DNA of 22,395 nucleotides from an uncultured Clostridia bacterium. GTDB taxonomy: Bacteria > Bacillota > Clostridia > Christensenellales > Pumilibacteraceae. A model generated the notes under the pieces. The model saw only the letters and a list, made by a program, of their open reading frames with translations, did not search any database and was not told where the DNA came from. This document shows positions 1 to 7,464 of the stretch, piece after piece. The translations under genes and the position numbers were made by a program. The stretch lies in NCBI GenBank assembly GCA_947589145.1, contig CANQCB010000012.1, forward strand, positions 1-22,395, written 5' to 3'. The stretch's first letter is position 1; each line of letters opens with the position of its first letter.

Positions 1-1677
1 GGAACGGCAGACGGTTACACCGTTTCTCCCTCGAAGTTCTTGGGCGGCGAGACCGAAATAACGATAAGCTATCAGGGTCAGACGACGACCGTTCCCGTTA
101 CGGTAGAGTTCATTGTGGTGATTGAACTTAACGGCGCAAGTCTCACCGAAGATAAAGCCGAATATTACGAGGGGCTTGCAGAGAGCAATGTAATAAACAA
201 CTACGCTTACACTGCCGGATCGACATTGTCGTTCACATATCTTAATGTTTCGGAAGATGTAACTCTGCCCACGGCAAGCGATATGACCTATGCGGGACAC
301 AGATTCGTCAACTGGACCGCCGAAGAAGTTGTCACCAAGATCTCCGGTACTACCGCTACAAACATTGAAATGTCGGCAAATTGGGAAGTGAACGCGATCG
401 AGTTGTCAAAAGTTGAGCTCGTATTGGGAGAAGATGGCGATGAGACGCCTTATCTTCACATAACCGGAACATTCGCTGCCGCAGATTCGGTTAAGCTCTA
501 TCTGTATGAAGGTAATGACGAGGTTGCATTCGATGGACCGACCGTAAACAAAGCTGTGGATAACGATGACTTTGATCTTAAGTTTGACCTTACAGAGTTC
601 GCAAAGACAGATCCTAAGACAATGAATCCGAACACTCAAGCAACGTCTTATGCTGGTAAGTGGATGGATATCCGTCTCAGAGTCGGTGAATCAGATGACC
701 AACAGATTCACATAAGTGATTCGATGACGTTTGATGTTGATATCACGCAAAAGATCTTCTCGGAAAAGGCAGTTGAGAGTGGTATAAACGTCTATACGTT
801 TGCAACGTATACTGCGCCCGGTTCTGACGATACAACACTTAAAGTCGTATACAACGATTTGCAATATACGTACACTGCGGCTCTTGCGCTTTCACAGGAT
901 GAACAGAAGCCGACCTTGACGATTGACGGACAGGTTTATAATGACTCGTATAAGAGTCAGAAAATCAAGCTCTCGAATTACAGCGGAAGCGAGAAAGACG
1001 TTGCCGAAGTCGATATCGACGCGGACGGTAAATTCAAGTTTGAGATTGATTTGACTGATACTTCAAAACTCCCTCAGGGAACGAACTGCTACTTCCACGT
1101 AACAATCACTGCTGCCGACGGTGGAGAATTATTGTTTGGTGGTAATAATGTTAACTTCCTTGCTGCCGCTTGCACATCTGAATTTTCGGCATTCAAAATT
1201 GCTGCCGGCGAAATAACTACCGGTATATCTATCACTGATTCCAATTTCAACGAATACTGCGTTGGCGGTCCGGACGGATTGAAGGTGTACATCAGAGAGA
1301 ATGTAGTAGTCAGTCAAGTCGGACTCGAAGTAGGCGAAGGCGATGTTCCTTACCTCTTATTCAGCGGAATATTCAAGGGTTGCACACAGGAACAGCTTGT
1401 AACTTATACGATTGACGGCGAAGTTTCCGGCAGACAAAAGTTCACTCTCGAAGTAGTGGAGTTCAACGAAGGCGACGGAACTTTCATTATGAAGGCTGAT
1501 ATCTCCGAATTTGCTGCAGGCAGATACTACATGCACGCAGGTTGGGGAGAAGAACCCGGTAACCTCAACGCTTCGCAGGCAAAGATTGATTCCGACAAGA
1601 GTTCAATAACCGTTGGCGGGAAAACCTACTCCTTCACCGAAGAGTATAGCTGCAGACAGTTGCTCATTTCAGAATAA
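1..1677 (+). CDS. Large secreted/surface repeat protein, C-terminal part (5' end outside window)
   Basis: The reading frame is open from base 1, so the gene begins upstream; a TTG at 40 is only an internal codon. The first 40 residues look like the end of a bacterial Ig-like (Big_3-type) domain. Bases about 172-390 encode an InlB B-type (Listeria-Bacteroides) repeat with the typical YAGHRFVNW and closing SANW. Three related segments then begin near bases 411, 877 and 1318 (VELVLGEDG, AALALSQDE, VGLEVGEGD), each followed by a beta-rich stretch, so the rest is built from about 150-residue repeats. The composition is acidic and rich in Thr, Ser and Asp, as in exported proteins. No LPXTG sorting signal, transmembrane anchor or choline/SLH repeat is visible at the C-terminus (ends QLLISE), so attachment would depend on the missing N-terminal part. 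Export and adhesion-like function are inferred from domain types only. Confidence 0.8.
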   Translation, partial: GTADGYTVSPSKFLGGETEITISYQGQTTTVPVTVEFIVVIELNGASLTEDKAEYYEGLAESNVINNYAYTAGSTLSFTYLNVSEDVTLPTASDMTYAGHRFVNWTAEEVVTKISGTTATNIEMSANWEVNAIELSKVELVLGEDGDETPYLHITGTFAAADSVKLYLYEGNDEVAFDGPTVNKAVDNDDFDLKFDLTEFAKTDPKTMNPNTQATSYAGKWMDIRLRVGESDDQQIHISDSMTFDVDITQKIFSEKAVESGINVYTFATYTAPGSDDTTLKVVYNDLQYTYTAALALSQDEQKPTLTIDGQVYNDSYKSQKIKLSNYSGSEKDVAEVDIDADGKFKFEIDLTDTSKLPQGTNCYFHVTITAADGGELLFGGNNVNFLAAACTSEFSAFKIAAGEITTGISITDSNFNEYCVGGPDGLKVYIRENVVVSQVGLEVGEGDVPYLLFSGIFKGCTQEQLVTYTIDGEVSGRQKFTLEVVEFNEGDGTFIMKADISEFAAGRYYMHAGWGEEPGNLNASQAKIDSDKSSITVGGKTYSFTEEYSCRQLLISE

Positions 1678-1702
1678 TCAACACGATTAACTAAACAACA
1701 AT

Positions 1703-1734
1703 GAACACTCTGTGTGATATCACACAGAGTGTTC
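1703..1734. terminator. 32-bp perfect palindrome, likely terminator of the surface gene
   Basis: Bases 1703-1734 are a perfect inverted repeat (arms GAACACTCTGTGTGAT and its complement) starting 26 nt after the stop codon. The transcript would form a long hairpin. The downstream stretch is AT-rich but lacks a proper T-run, so it may be a weak or bidirectional terminator, an mRNA-end stabiliser or a protein-binding palindrome. Confidence 0.5.
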
Positions 1735-1824
1735 TGCTATATTATGAGATTTTATCAATATAACATTTTCAAGTAGATTGCGCATACGCTCGGGTTGGTT
1801 CGTCGGGGAAAGCGTGACTGAGGG

Positions 1825-1995
1825 GATTGTCCTGTCAAATACTCGTAAAGAAATAATTAACTTGTAAAGCTATTGTTCTATCAATGAAAACCTATTAACG
1901 ACGTACCAACTTCAGCGCGGTGGAGAGTTCTGCGCCACCCACGCCCGATTGTCTTGTCAAATACACGTGAAGTCATTATTTACCCGTGAAGTTAT
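1825..1995. repeat. Two degenerate tandem copies of a ~49-bp unit
   Basis: Unit A at 1825-1873 and unit B at 1947-1995 both begin GATTGTC(C/T)TGTCAAATAC and continue with matching CGT(A/G)AAG and GT(A/G)AAG steps, 122 bp apart. They look like eroded copies of a dispersed intergenic repeat. No function can be read from them. Confidence 0.5.
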
Positions 1996-2041
1996 TCCCT
2001 TGTGATCGCTTTATTAAATAACGCAACAGCCGCTTGTTTTA

Positions 2042-2164
2042 TTAAAGATCGTCGGCGTCTTGTTCGGGCTGCTCGGTAATTGTCGGATTGCCGGTATAAG
2101 AGCCTTCGGGGTCGGTGTCCGAAAGAAATTCGTTTTCATTCCATTCTTCTTCGTAATAATGCAT
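2042..2164 (-). CDS. Possible small acidic protein, 40 aa
   Basis: An ATG at 2164-2162 on the minus strand opens a frame of 40 codons ending at TAA 2044-2042. The peptide starts MHYYEEEWNENEFLSDTDPE and ends EQDADDL, is strongly acidic with no hydrophobic segment, and reads like genuine coding sequence rather than random shadow. Against it: no ribosome binding site is visible upstream (the bases there are AT-rich), no in-frame alternative start exists before the preceding stop, and no family is recognised. It could be a small soluble protein divergent from yqfC or the tail of a decayed gene. Confidence 0.3.
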   Translation of the reverse strand: MHYYEEEWNENEFLSDTDPEGSYTGNPTITEQPEQDADDL

Positions 2165-2180
2165 ACGTATATTTTGTGCG

Positions 2181-2210
2181 GATATTTTTTTATTATGCGC
2201 CGCATATCTT
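2181..2210 (+). promoter_or_regulatory. Candidate sporulation (sigma-E-like) promoter of yqfCD
   Basis: GATATTTT at 2181-2188 and CATATCTT at 2203-2210 are 14 nt apart, which resembles the ATATT / CATAxxxT pattern of sigma-E promoters known upstream of yqfC in Bacillus. The implied transcription start is at or next to the ATG, which would make the mRNA leaderless. This is a by-eye match in AT-rich DNA. Confidence 0.25.
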
Positions 2211-2216
2211 TAATAT

Positions 2217-2468
2217 ATGAGTTTTTATGATGAGATAAAGTACAGGTCGATTGCGGGAAAGTCGGTGAAGTACGGCGTCGTATTGTTCGGCGGAGAGGCG
2301 GCGTTTATCGAGGGAGTAAAGCGTATTATATCCATATCTCAGACAAAGGTTGAAATAGCCGCAGGGAAAACGCTCATAATAATAGAGGGCGAGGAAATGA
2401 CCGTTGACGACATAGAGACGGAGACCGCCATCGTGCGCGGAAAAATAAAATCGGTCAGAGAGGAATAG
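2217..2468 (+). CDS. yqfC: Sporulation protein YqfC (YabP/YqfC family)
   Basis: This 83-residue protein matches the small beta-rich YabP/YqfC family: a VLFGGEAAFIEGVKRI segment (about residues 22-37), then alternating strands through GKTLIIIEGEEM and a closing VRGKIKSV. The family is produced in the mother cell during endospore formation and is usually co-transcribed with yqfD; its biochemical role is not known. The next gene starts 3 nt after its stop, as expected for the pair. The start is uncertain: the ATG at 2217 has no Shine-Dalgarno sequence, and the only nearby in-frame alternative (GTG inside the Ser-Val-Lys stretch) has no better site and would cut into the domain edge. The length is typical. 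Confidence 0.88.
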   Translation: MSFYDEIKYRSIAGKSVKYGVVLFGGEAAFIEGVKRIISISQTKVEIAAGKTLIIIEGEEMTVDDIETETAIVRGKIKSVREE

Positions 2469-2471
2469 CCC

Positions 2472-3548
2472 ATGTATGAGATAGACGTCGAAGGATTGAA
2501 TCAAATACGACTGCTGAACACTCTCTGCGGCGAGGGCATAAACGTTCGAAAAGCTCGGTTTGTTTCTCAATCCCGAATGAGTATAACTCTTCGCGGAAAA
2601 GACTTGAAGAAAGGGGTTGCAATCCTTGAAAGACTGTGTTATAATTATACAATCAATAGTGTGGTCGGCGGCATGGGCAAGAAATTGCTCCGCAGACTGC
2701 CGCTCATAATTGCCGTTACGTTGTCGGTTATCGCGATATTTTGCTCGAATTTATTCGTGTGGGGTATAGAGGTAGAAGGAGCGGACGGCGCAATGCGTAT
2801 GGAAATACTCGATACAATCGATTCCTGCGGCGTCGGCGCGTTCTCCCCGAAATCTCGGGTGGACGAGGGCAAGATAGCAAGGACGCTGCGGGAAATCGAC
2901 GGCGTATCCTCCGCTTCCGTAACCCTCTGCGGCAACGTGCTTACCGTATCGGTACTGACGAGCGACGAGCCGCTTCCTCCGAATAACGGCGGCAGTTTCC
3001 TCAAAAGCGACTTTGATTGCGTGATAACGCGTATCGTCGTGGAGAGCGGCACAGCCACCGTCTCGGTGGGCGACACGGTCAAGCGCGGCGACGTTTTGAT
3101 TACGGGCGAACTGTTTTCCACGTCTGACGGGTCTCCGATCGGCGAGACGGCAGTGCGAGGAAGCGCGTACGGCGAGGTGACTTTCGGTTATTCTTTTCCC
3201 GTCGCGTCGAGCGAGATCCTGAAAAGGACGGGCAACCGTACCGAAACAACCGCGCTGAGCATTTTCGGGCTTACGATAGGAAGCGACGAGCCGCCGTATC
3301 CGCTTTATGAAAAGGAGACTACGAGGGATAAACTTTCGCCTTTACCGATAGAGGTTACACATACGGTATATTACGAATTGAGCGTAACGGAATATGACGG
3401 GATCGAGGATTTTATGAGCGAAAAAGGCGACGAACTAAGCGCTCTCTTCGGAAAAGAGTTTTCGCAGCGCTATGACATGATCACAATGAACGGCGTAGCG
3501 GTTTTGAAAGCCTATTTCACGGCGGAAATACTGATTGGAGAAATATGA
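2472..3548 (+). CDS. yqfD: Sporulation protein YqfD
   Basis: A 358-residue protein of the YqfD sporulation family (usually near 400 residues). The N-terminal cytoplasmic part has the characteristic RKARFVSQSRMSITLRGKD segment (about residues 26-44). One transmembrane helix follows (about 76-98, preceded by basic KKLLRR), then a large outside domain beginning WGIEVEGAD. It is presumably a mother-cell membrane protein of the forespore envelope; the mechanism is not established. The ATG at 2472 has a good site (AGAGAGG, 2456-2463). Its stop overlaps the start of phoH in an ATGA, so the genes are translationally coupled. A pre-sporulation-to-housekeeping gene order as in Bacillus supports the assignment. 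Confidence 0.9.
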   Translation: MYEIDVEGLNQIRLLNTLCGEGINVRKARFVSQSRMSITLRGKDLKKGVAILERLCYNYTINSVVGGMGKKLLRRLPLIIAVTLSVIAIFCSNLFVWGIEVEGADGAMRMEILDTIDSCGVGAFSPKSRVDEGKIARTLREIDGVSSASVTLCGNVLTVSVLTSDEPLPPNNGGSFLKSDFDCVITRIVVESGTATVSVGDTVKRGDVLITGELFSTSDGSPIGETAVRGSAYGEVTFGYSFPVASSEILKRTGNRTETTALSIFGLTIGSDEPPYPLYEKETTRDKLSPLPIEVTHTVYYELSVTEYDGIEDFMSEKGDELSALFGKEFSQRYDMITMNGVAVLKAYFTAEILIGEI

Positions 3549-4489
3549 TCGAATCGGAAGAAATAAATTTAACAGGCGATACGTTTTTCAAACTTTCGGG
3601 AGCAATGGACTGCAACCTCGACGCAATCGAGAAAAGATACGGCGTGCTGTTGCGTGCCGCCGATAACGGCGTTAAAATAAGCGGTGAAAGCGCAAACGTG
3701 GTAAAGGCGGAGAAACTCATCAAGTTGCTTGCAAAACTCATAAAACAAGGTCTGACTGTGGACAAACTGCTTGTCGAACGTTGCGCGGACATGACGGAAG
3801 AAAGAGATAACGACGACATAATCGAAATGTATCGCGATATAGTAGCGGTTACGGCGCGCGGAAAGAAAATATATTGCAAGACGATTGCCCAACGCAATTA
3901 TTGCAGGGCGGTGAAAAACAACACGTTGACGTTCGCGATAGGACCTGCCGGCACGGGAAAAACATATCTTGCCGTTGCAATGGCGGTCTCGGCGTATAAA
4001 CGCGGCGAGGTGGACAAGATCATACTTACGCGTCCGGCGATAGAAGCGGGCGAGAAGTTGGGCTTTTTGCCGGGAGACCTGCAAATGAAAGTCGATCCGT
4101 ATCTTCGTCCGTTATACGACGCGCTCGAAGAACTTTTCGGAGTAAACGATTACACCAACCTGATTGAAAAAGGCATAATAGAAATTGCTCCTCTTGCTTT
4201 TATGCGAGGACGGACTCTGCAAAGATCGTTTATAATTCTCGACGAAGCGCAGAACACGACCGAAGAACAAATGAAAATGTTTTTGACGCGTTTCGGCGAC
4301 GGCAGTAAAGTGGTGGTGACGGGCGACGTTACTCAAATCGATCTGCCCGGCGGCGGAAAAAGCGGACTTAAACAAGCGGCGTCCATATTGACGGGCATAG
4401 ACGGCATAGAGATATGTCGTTTGACGGAAAAGGACGTCGTGCGGCACGAACTCGTGCAAAAAATAATAGAGGCATACGAAAAAAAATAA
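3545..4489 (+). CDS. phoH: PhoH family P-loop ATPase
   Basis: A 314-residue PhoH-like protein. Residues about 10-70 form the short KH-like N-terminal module of chromosomal PhoH. The P-loop domain follows with Walker A GPAGTGKT (133-140), Walker B FIILDEAQ (229-236), and the family segments LTRPAIEAGEKLGFLPGD and VVTGDVTQIDLP. Family members bind and hydrolyse ATP and are linked to RNA metabolism; the neighbouring ybeY (an RNase) is its usual partner across bacteria. The start ATG overlaps the yqfD stop by 4 nt; a GGAG lies 4 nt upstream of the ATG. The gene is intact and of normal length. Confidence 0.95.
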   Translation: MIESEEINLTGDTFFKLSGAMDCNLDAIEKRYGVLLRAADNGVKISGESANVVKAEKLIKLLAKLIKQGLTVDKLLVERCADMTEERDNDDIIEMYRDIVAVTARGKKIYCKTIAQRNYCRAVKNNTLTFAIGPAGTGKTYLAVAMAVSAYKRGEVDKIILTRPAIEAGEKLGFLPGDLQMKVDPYLRPLYDALEELFGVNDYTNLIEKGIIEIAPLAFMRGRTLQRSFIILDEAQNTTEEQMKMFLTRFGDGSKVVVTGDVTQIDLPGGGKSGLKQAASILTGIDGIEICRLTEKDVVRHELVQKIIEAYEKK

Positions 4490-4490
4490 A

Positions 4491-5987
4491 ATGGAAAAAA
4501 ACTCGGATCAACATCGTCACGCATTAACGGGAATGCAACTTTTCAAAGCGATAACCGCAACGGTAATTTGCGGCATTATCATGGTGGAAGTCGGCATTTT
4601 GAAGTTTTATGTGATGAATGAAAATCAGCCCCAGATCAGTATATGGTTGACAATGCTTTTGCTCGCCATATTCGCCTTTGTATTTCTCGGCGGACTGCTT
4701 ACTTTTTTGATGCTTGCAAGGGCATATATCGTGTCGGATACGCGGTATTACTTATCTTATCTTTCCGCGATAGCCCTCACGTTTTCGGTTTCGTTATTGT
4801 TGGACGCCATTTCGCCGCTTTTGATAGCGCCGGGATTTGCCGCGCTTATAATCGTACAGCTGTCGCGGAAGAAACAGGACGCGTTCATAATCAATTTCAT
4901 AACGGCGACTATCATATTCTTTACTCTTCTGCTTGAATATATGATGCTGTCGGGAGAGGTATCTACGATATTTCCTTCTGCTTTTGACGGAACAAACTAT
5001 TATCTTTGGATGATAATAACGATGTCTCTTCTGAATATGTGCGCCGGAGCAATCGTTCCCGTGGCGCTTCGCGACAAAACGCATAGGCTTAATTACGCTC
5101 TTGTCGGCGCGCTTATTCTCGTTTGTTCGGTCGCGCTTTATGTCGTGATAAGCGCCTTCTATTCCGCTCGAATCGAATTGTTCAAGGAATCGTGGCTTGT
5201 CGCGATATCCGGCGTGATCCCCATATTGGCGGCGCTTGTGCTCAATCCGCTTTTCGAGGGTATCTTCAATCTTGTGACGGATAACAGGCTTGTGGAATTG
5301 ACCAATTCCAAACAGCCGCTTTTGCGCAGGCTCTCCGTCGAGGCGCCGGGTACATACAGTCACTCTCTCAGCGTGGCGAACTTTGCGGAAATGTGCGCGC
5401 TTGCGATAGGCGAGGACGCATACCTTGCGCGTGCCGCCGCATATTATCACGACGTCGGCAAACTCTCGAATCCCACGTATTTCACCGAAAATCAGTCGGG
5501 ATATAATCCTCACGACGACCTGCTCCCCGAAGTCAGCGCGGCAATAATCCGTAAGCACACGACAGACGGCTACGAACTGCTCAAAAAGAGTCATATCCCG
5601 ATAGAAATTGCGGACATAGCGATAGAGCACCACGGCACGTTGCCCATGACGGTGTTTTACGAGCGCGCAAAAAAGCTGACGGACGACGAATTGGATCCCA
5701 CGGCATACAGTTACCACGGCCGCACTCCCACGACGAAAATAGCCGGAATAATTATGATTTGCGACAGTAGCGAAGCGGCGCTTCGCGCAATGGATAAACC
5801 GGACGGCGAGCGCGTAGACAAACTTCTCCGCGGAATAATAAATACGCGAATACAGCAAGGACAATTCGATAAATGTCCTCTGTCTCTTAATGACATAGAC
5901 ATAATTCGCCGCACGATAATAAACGCATACGGCGGAATATTCCATAAACGTATCAAATACCCCGGCGGCGAGGGGGTCGGACGTTGA
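4491..5987 (+). CDS. pgpH: PgpH-like 7TM-HD c-di-AMP phosphodiesterase, lacking the extracellular domain
   Basis: A 498-residue membrane protein of the YqfF/PgpH family, which hydrolyses cyclic di-AMP on the cytoplasmic side. About seven or eight hydrophobic helices occupy residues 17-255. The C-terminal HD domain has H291 (GTYSHSLSVANFAE), H320-D321 (YYHDVGK), H356, H380/H381 and D425 (MICDSSEA), which matches the expected metal-binding set. Unlike typical PgpH (about 700 residues), there is no roughly 250-residue extracellular 7TMR-HDED domain: helix 1 (17-39) is followed after about 12 residues by helix 2. The catalytic half looks complete, so the protein is probably active but with altered or no external sensing. 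The ATG lies 1 nt after the phoH stop with no strong site, so coupling is likely. Confidence 0.9.
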   Translation: MEKNSDQHRHALTGMQLFKAITATVICGIIMVEVGILKFYVMNENQPQISIWLTMLLLAIFAFVFLGGLLTFLMLARAYIVSDTRYYLSYLSAIALTFSVSLLLDAISPLLIAPGFAALIIVQLSRKKQDAFIINFITATIIFFTLLLEYMMLSGEVSTIFPSAFDGTNYYLWMIITMSLLNMCAGAIVPVALRDKTHRLNYALVGALILVCSVALYVVISAFYSARIELFKESWLVAISGVIPILAALVLNPLFEGIFNLVTDNRLVELTNSKQPLLRRLSVEAPGTYSHSLSVANFAEMCALAIGEDAYLARAAAYYHDVGKLSNPTYFTENQSGYNPHDDLLPEVSAAIIRKHTTDGYELLKKSHIPIEIADIAIEHHGTLPMTVFYERAKKLTDDELDPTAYSYHGRTPTTKIAGIIMICDSSEAALRAMDKPDGERVDKLLRGIINTRIQQGQFDKCPLSLNDIDIIRRTIINAYGGIFHKRIKYPGGEGVGR

Positions 5988-6436
5988 TAACCGTAATAGG
6001 ACAAGTCCCGTCCGAATTTTGCCGCGCGGCGGACGAGACTTTTAACTCGCTCGGGTTAAAAGGCGACGCGGCGGTCGAGACGGAATTTGTTACGAAAGAG
6101 GAGATAAGGGAACTCAACGCTCGCACTCGCGGCATAGACAGAGAGACCGACGTACTCAGTTTTCCCATGCTTGACGAGATAAAAGACTTTAATCGAAATA
6201 ATTATCCTTACGACTGCGACGGAGATAAAGTTATGCTCGGCTCGATAGTTATTTGCGAAGAGGTCGCGGAAGAACAAGCGGTTGAATACGGGCACTCCGC
6301 CGTACGTGAAAAGACATATCTTTTCGTCCATGGGCTTCTGCATTTGCTCGGATACGATCACATAGATGACGACGACCGAAAAACCATGCGCGCGGCGGAA
6401 GAACGCATTCTTTCGGCAATAGGAATAAGCAGATGA
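5984..6436 (+). CDS. ybeY: Endoribonuclease YbeY
   Basis: A 150-residue zinc-dependent endoribonuclease that acts in 16S rRNA 3'-end maturation and ribosome quality control. The signature H-x3-H-x5-H is present as FVHGLLHLLGYDH with H116, H120 and H126; residues about 52-60 (DRETDVLSF) are the conserved strand before the active site. The start is a TTG at 5984 overlapping the pgpH stop (TTGA), supported by GAGGGGG 8 nt upstream (5970-5976). Position between phoH/pgpH and era is the classical one. In Bacillus dgkA and cdd separate ybeY from era; here ybeY overlaps era directly. Confidence 0.94.
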   Translation: MITVIGQVPSEFCRAADETFNSLGLKGDAAVETEFVTKEEIRELNARTRGIDRETDVLSFPMLDEIKDFNRNNYPYDCDGDKVMLGSIVICEEVAEEQAVEYGHSAVREKTYLFVHGLLHLLGYDHIDDDDRKTMRAAEERILSAIGISR

Positions 6437-7332
6437 AATCGGGATTTATAGCGATAATAGGTCAGCCCAACGTCGGTAAAAGCAGTCTGATGAACAGACT
6501 TATCGGCGAAAAAATATCCATTGTCACGCCGAAACCGCAGACGACGAGGGACGCGGTTCGCGGCATATTGACAACCGACGAATATCAGATGGTGTTCGTC
6601 GATACGCCCGGGCTTCTTACGCCAAAGACCGAACTCGGCAAGTATATGTCGAAAGAGACGGATAATGCTTCGCGCGACGTGGACGTGCTCGTAATAGTTT
6701 TGGACGGCACGCGCCGTTTTGACGACCGCGGCTATGAATTTATCGAAAAGAAACTTACCCTCGGTTTGCCGACGTACGTGGTGATAAACAAGACGGACGA
6801 GGCAAAGTACGAAAAAGTATATCCCATTCTCCAAAAACTTTCTCCGCTGACGAATGAGGGAAACGGCAGGGGTAAGATCAAAGAAATAATCCCGACGTCC
6901 TGCGTAAACGGCACGAATATAGACCTGCTCAGAAGCTACATTGCGAGCGAGTTGAAAGACGAGGTCATGTATTATCCCGACGGATACGTGACGGACAGAT
7001 CGATGCGTTTTGTCGTCGGCGAGATTATCCGCGAAAAATCGTTGTTGCTTTTGCAGGACGAAGTGCCGCACGGCATAGGAATAGTCGTTAACGCCTTCGA
7101 AGAAAAGAAAGAAAGCGTATATGTGGAAGCGGATATCGTCTGCGAAAAGGAAAGTCACAAACGCATAATAATAGGCGATGGCGGCAGTATGATAAAGAGG
7201 ATAGGCGAGAGCGCCCGTCGCGGAATAGAAGAGCGCACGGGCAAGCGAGTATTCCTCAAACTTTTCGTAAAAGTCAGAGCCGATTGGCGGAATAAAAAGA
7301 ACTATTTGCGCGACCTCGGATATGAAGGATAA
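6433..7332 (+). CDS. era: GTPase Era
   Basis: A 299-residue ribosome-assembly GTPase that binds the 3' end of 16S rRNA. The G motifs are GQPNVGKS (10-17), DTPG (57-60) and NKTD (119-122), with the switch I segment PKPQTTRD (33-40). The C-terminal KH domain has its loop at about 247-258 (GDGGSMIKRIG). The length is normal. The ATG overlaps the ybeY stop (ATGA), so the two 16S rRNA maturation factors are translationally coupled. The next gene is the small yqzL-like gene and then recO, a known Firmicute order. Confidence 0.96.
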   Translation: MKSGFIAIIGQPNVGKSSLMNRLIGEKISIVTPKPQTTRDAVRGILTTDEYQMVFVDTPGLLTPKTELGKYMSKETDNASRDVDVLVIVLDGTRRFDDRGYEFIEKKLTLGLPTYVVINKTDEAKYEKVYPILQKLSPLTNEGNGRGKIKEIIPTSCVNGTNIDLLRSYIASELKDEVMYYPDGYVTDRSMRFVVGEIIREKSLLLLQDEVPHGIGIVVNAFEEKKESVYVEADIVCEKESHKRIIIGDGGSMIKRIGESARRGIEERTGKRVFLKLFVKVRADWRNKKNYLRDLGYEG

Positions 7333-7336
7333 CGGC

Positions 7337-7366
7337 GACGCATACTAACCCAGTGGAGGTGCGTCG
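7337..7366 (+). promoter_or_regulatory. Hairpin presenting the yqzL ribosome binding site
   Basis: CGACGCA (7336-7342) pairs perfectly with TGCGTCG (7360-7366). The GGAGG ribosome binding site (7355-7359) lies in the 17-nt loop next to the stem, and the last paired base is the first base of the GTG start codon. It may modulate translation of the small gene. This is seen in sequence only. Confidence 0.35.
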
Positions 7367-7464
7367 TGAAAAAAGTATCGGATACTTGCTACGAACTTTT
7401 CCGCAAAAGCGGTAAGATCGGTTACTATTTGCTTTTCAACGAATTGAACGGAGAGGATAAATAA
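7366..7464 (+). CDS. yqzL: YqzL-like small protein, 32 aa
   Basis: A GTG at 7366 preceded by GGAGG (7355-7359) opens a 32-codon frame ending TAA 7462-7464. The peptide contains ELFRKSGKIGYYLLFNEL, which resembles the conserved core of Firmicute YqzL (a 40-50 residue protein with a YLLxKEL-type motif) encoded between era and recO in Bacillus. Here it sits in exactly that place, and recO starts at the very next base. Function is unknown. It is easily missed in annotation because of its size and GTG start. Confidence 0.75.
   Translation: MKKVSDTCYELFRKSGKIGYYLLFNELNGEDK

Larger units (their letters stand above)
1735..2216. other. Gene-poor intergenic stretch
   Basis: No convincing plus-strand gene lies here. 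It holds a degenerate direct repeat (1825-1873 and 1947-1995) and, on the minus strand, one possible 40-residue acidic ORF (2042-2164). The last 40 bases before yqfC are AT-rich and may carry its promoter. Confidence 0.6.

Noticed and set aside
2014..2205. 63-codon minus-strand ORF starting MRRIIKKYPHKI
   Set aside because: Basic, low-information peptide; the acidic frame 2042-2164 on the same strand is the more protein-like reading.
4794..5945. 383-codon minus-strand frame opposite pgpH, and similar long shadows opposite era, rpoD and galU
   Set aside because: Antisense to conserved genes, rich in Arg/Tyr/His, without ribosome binding sites or motifs.
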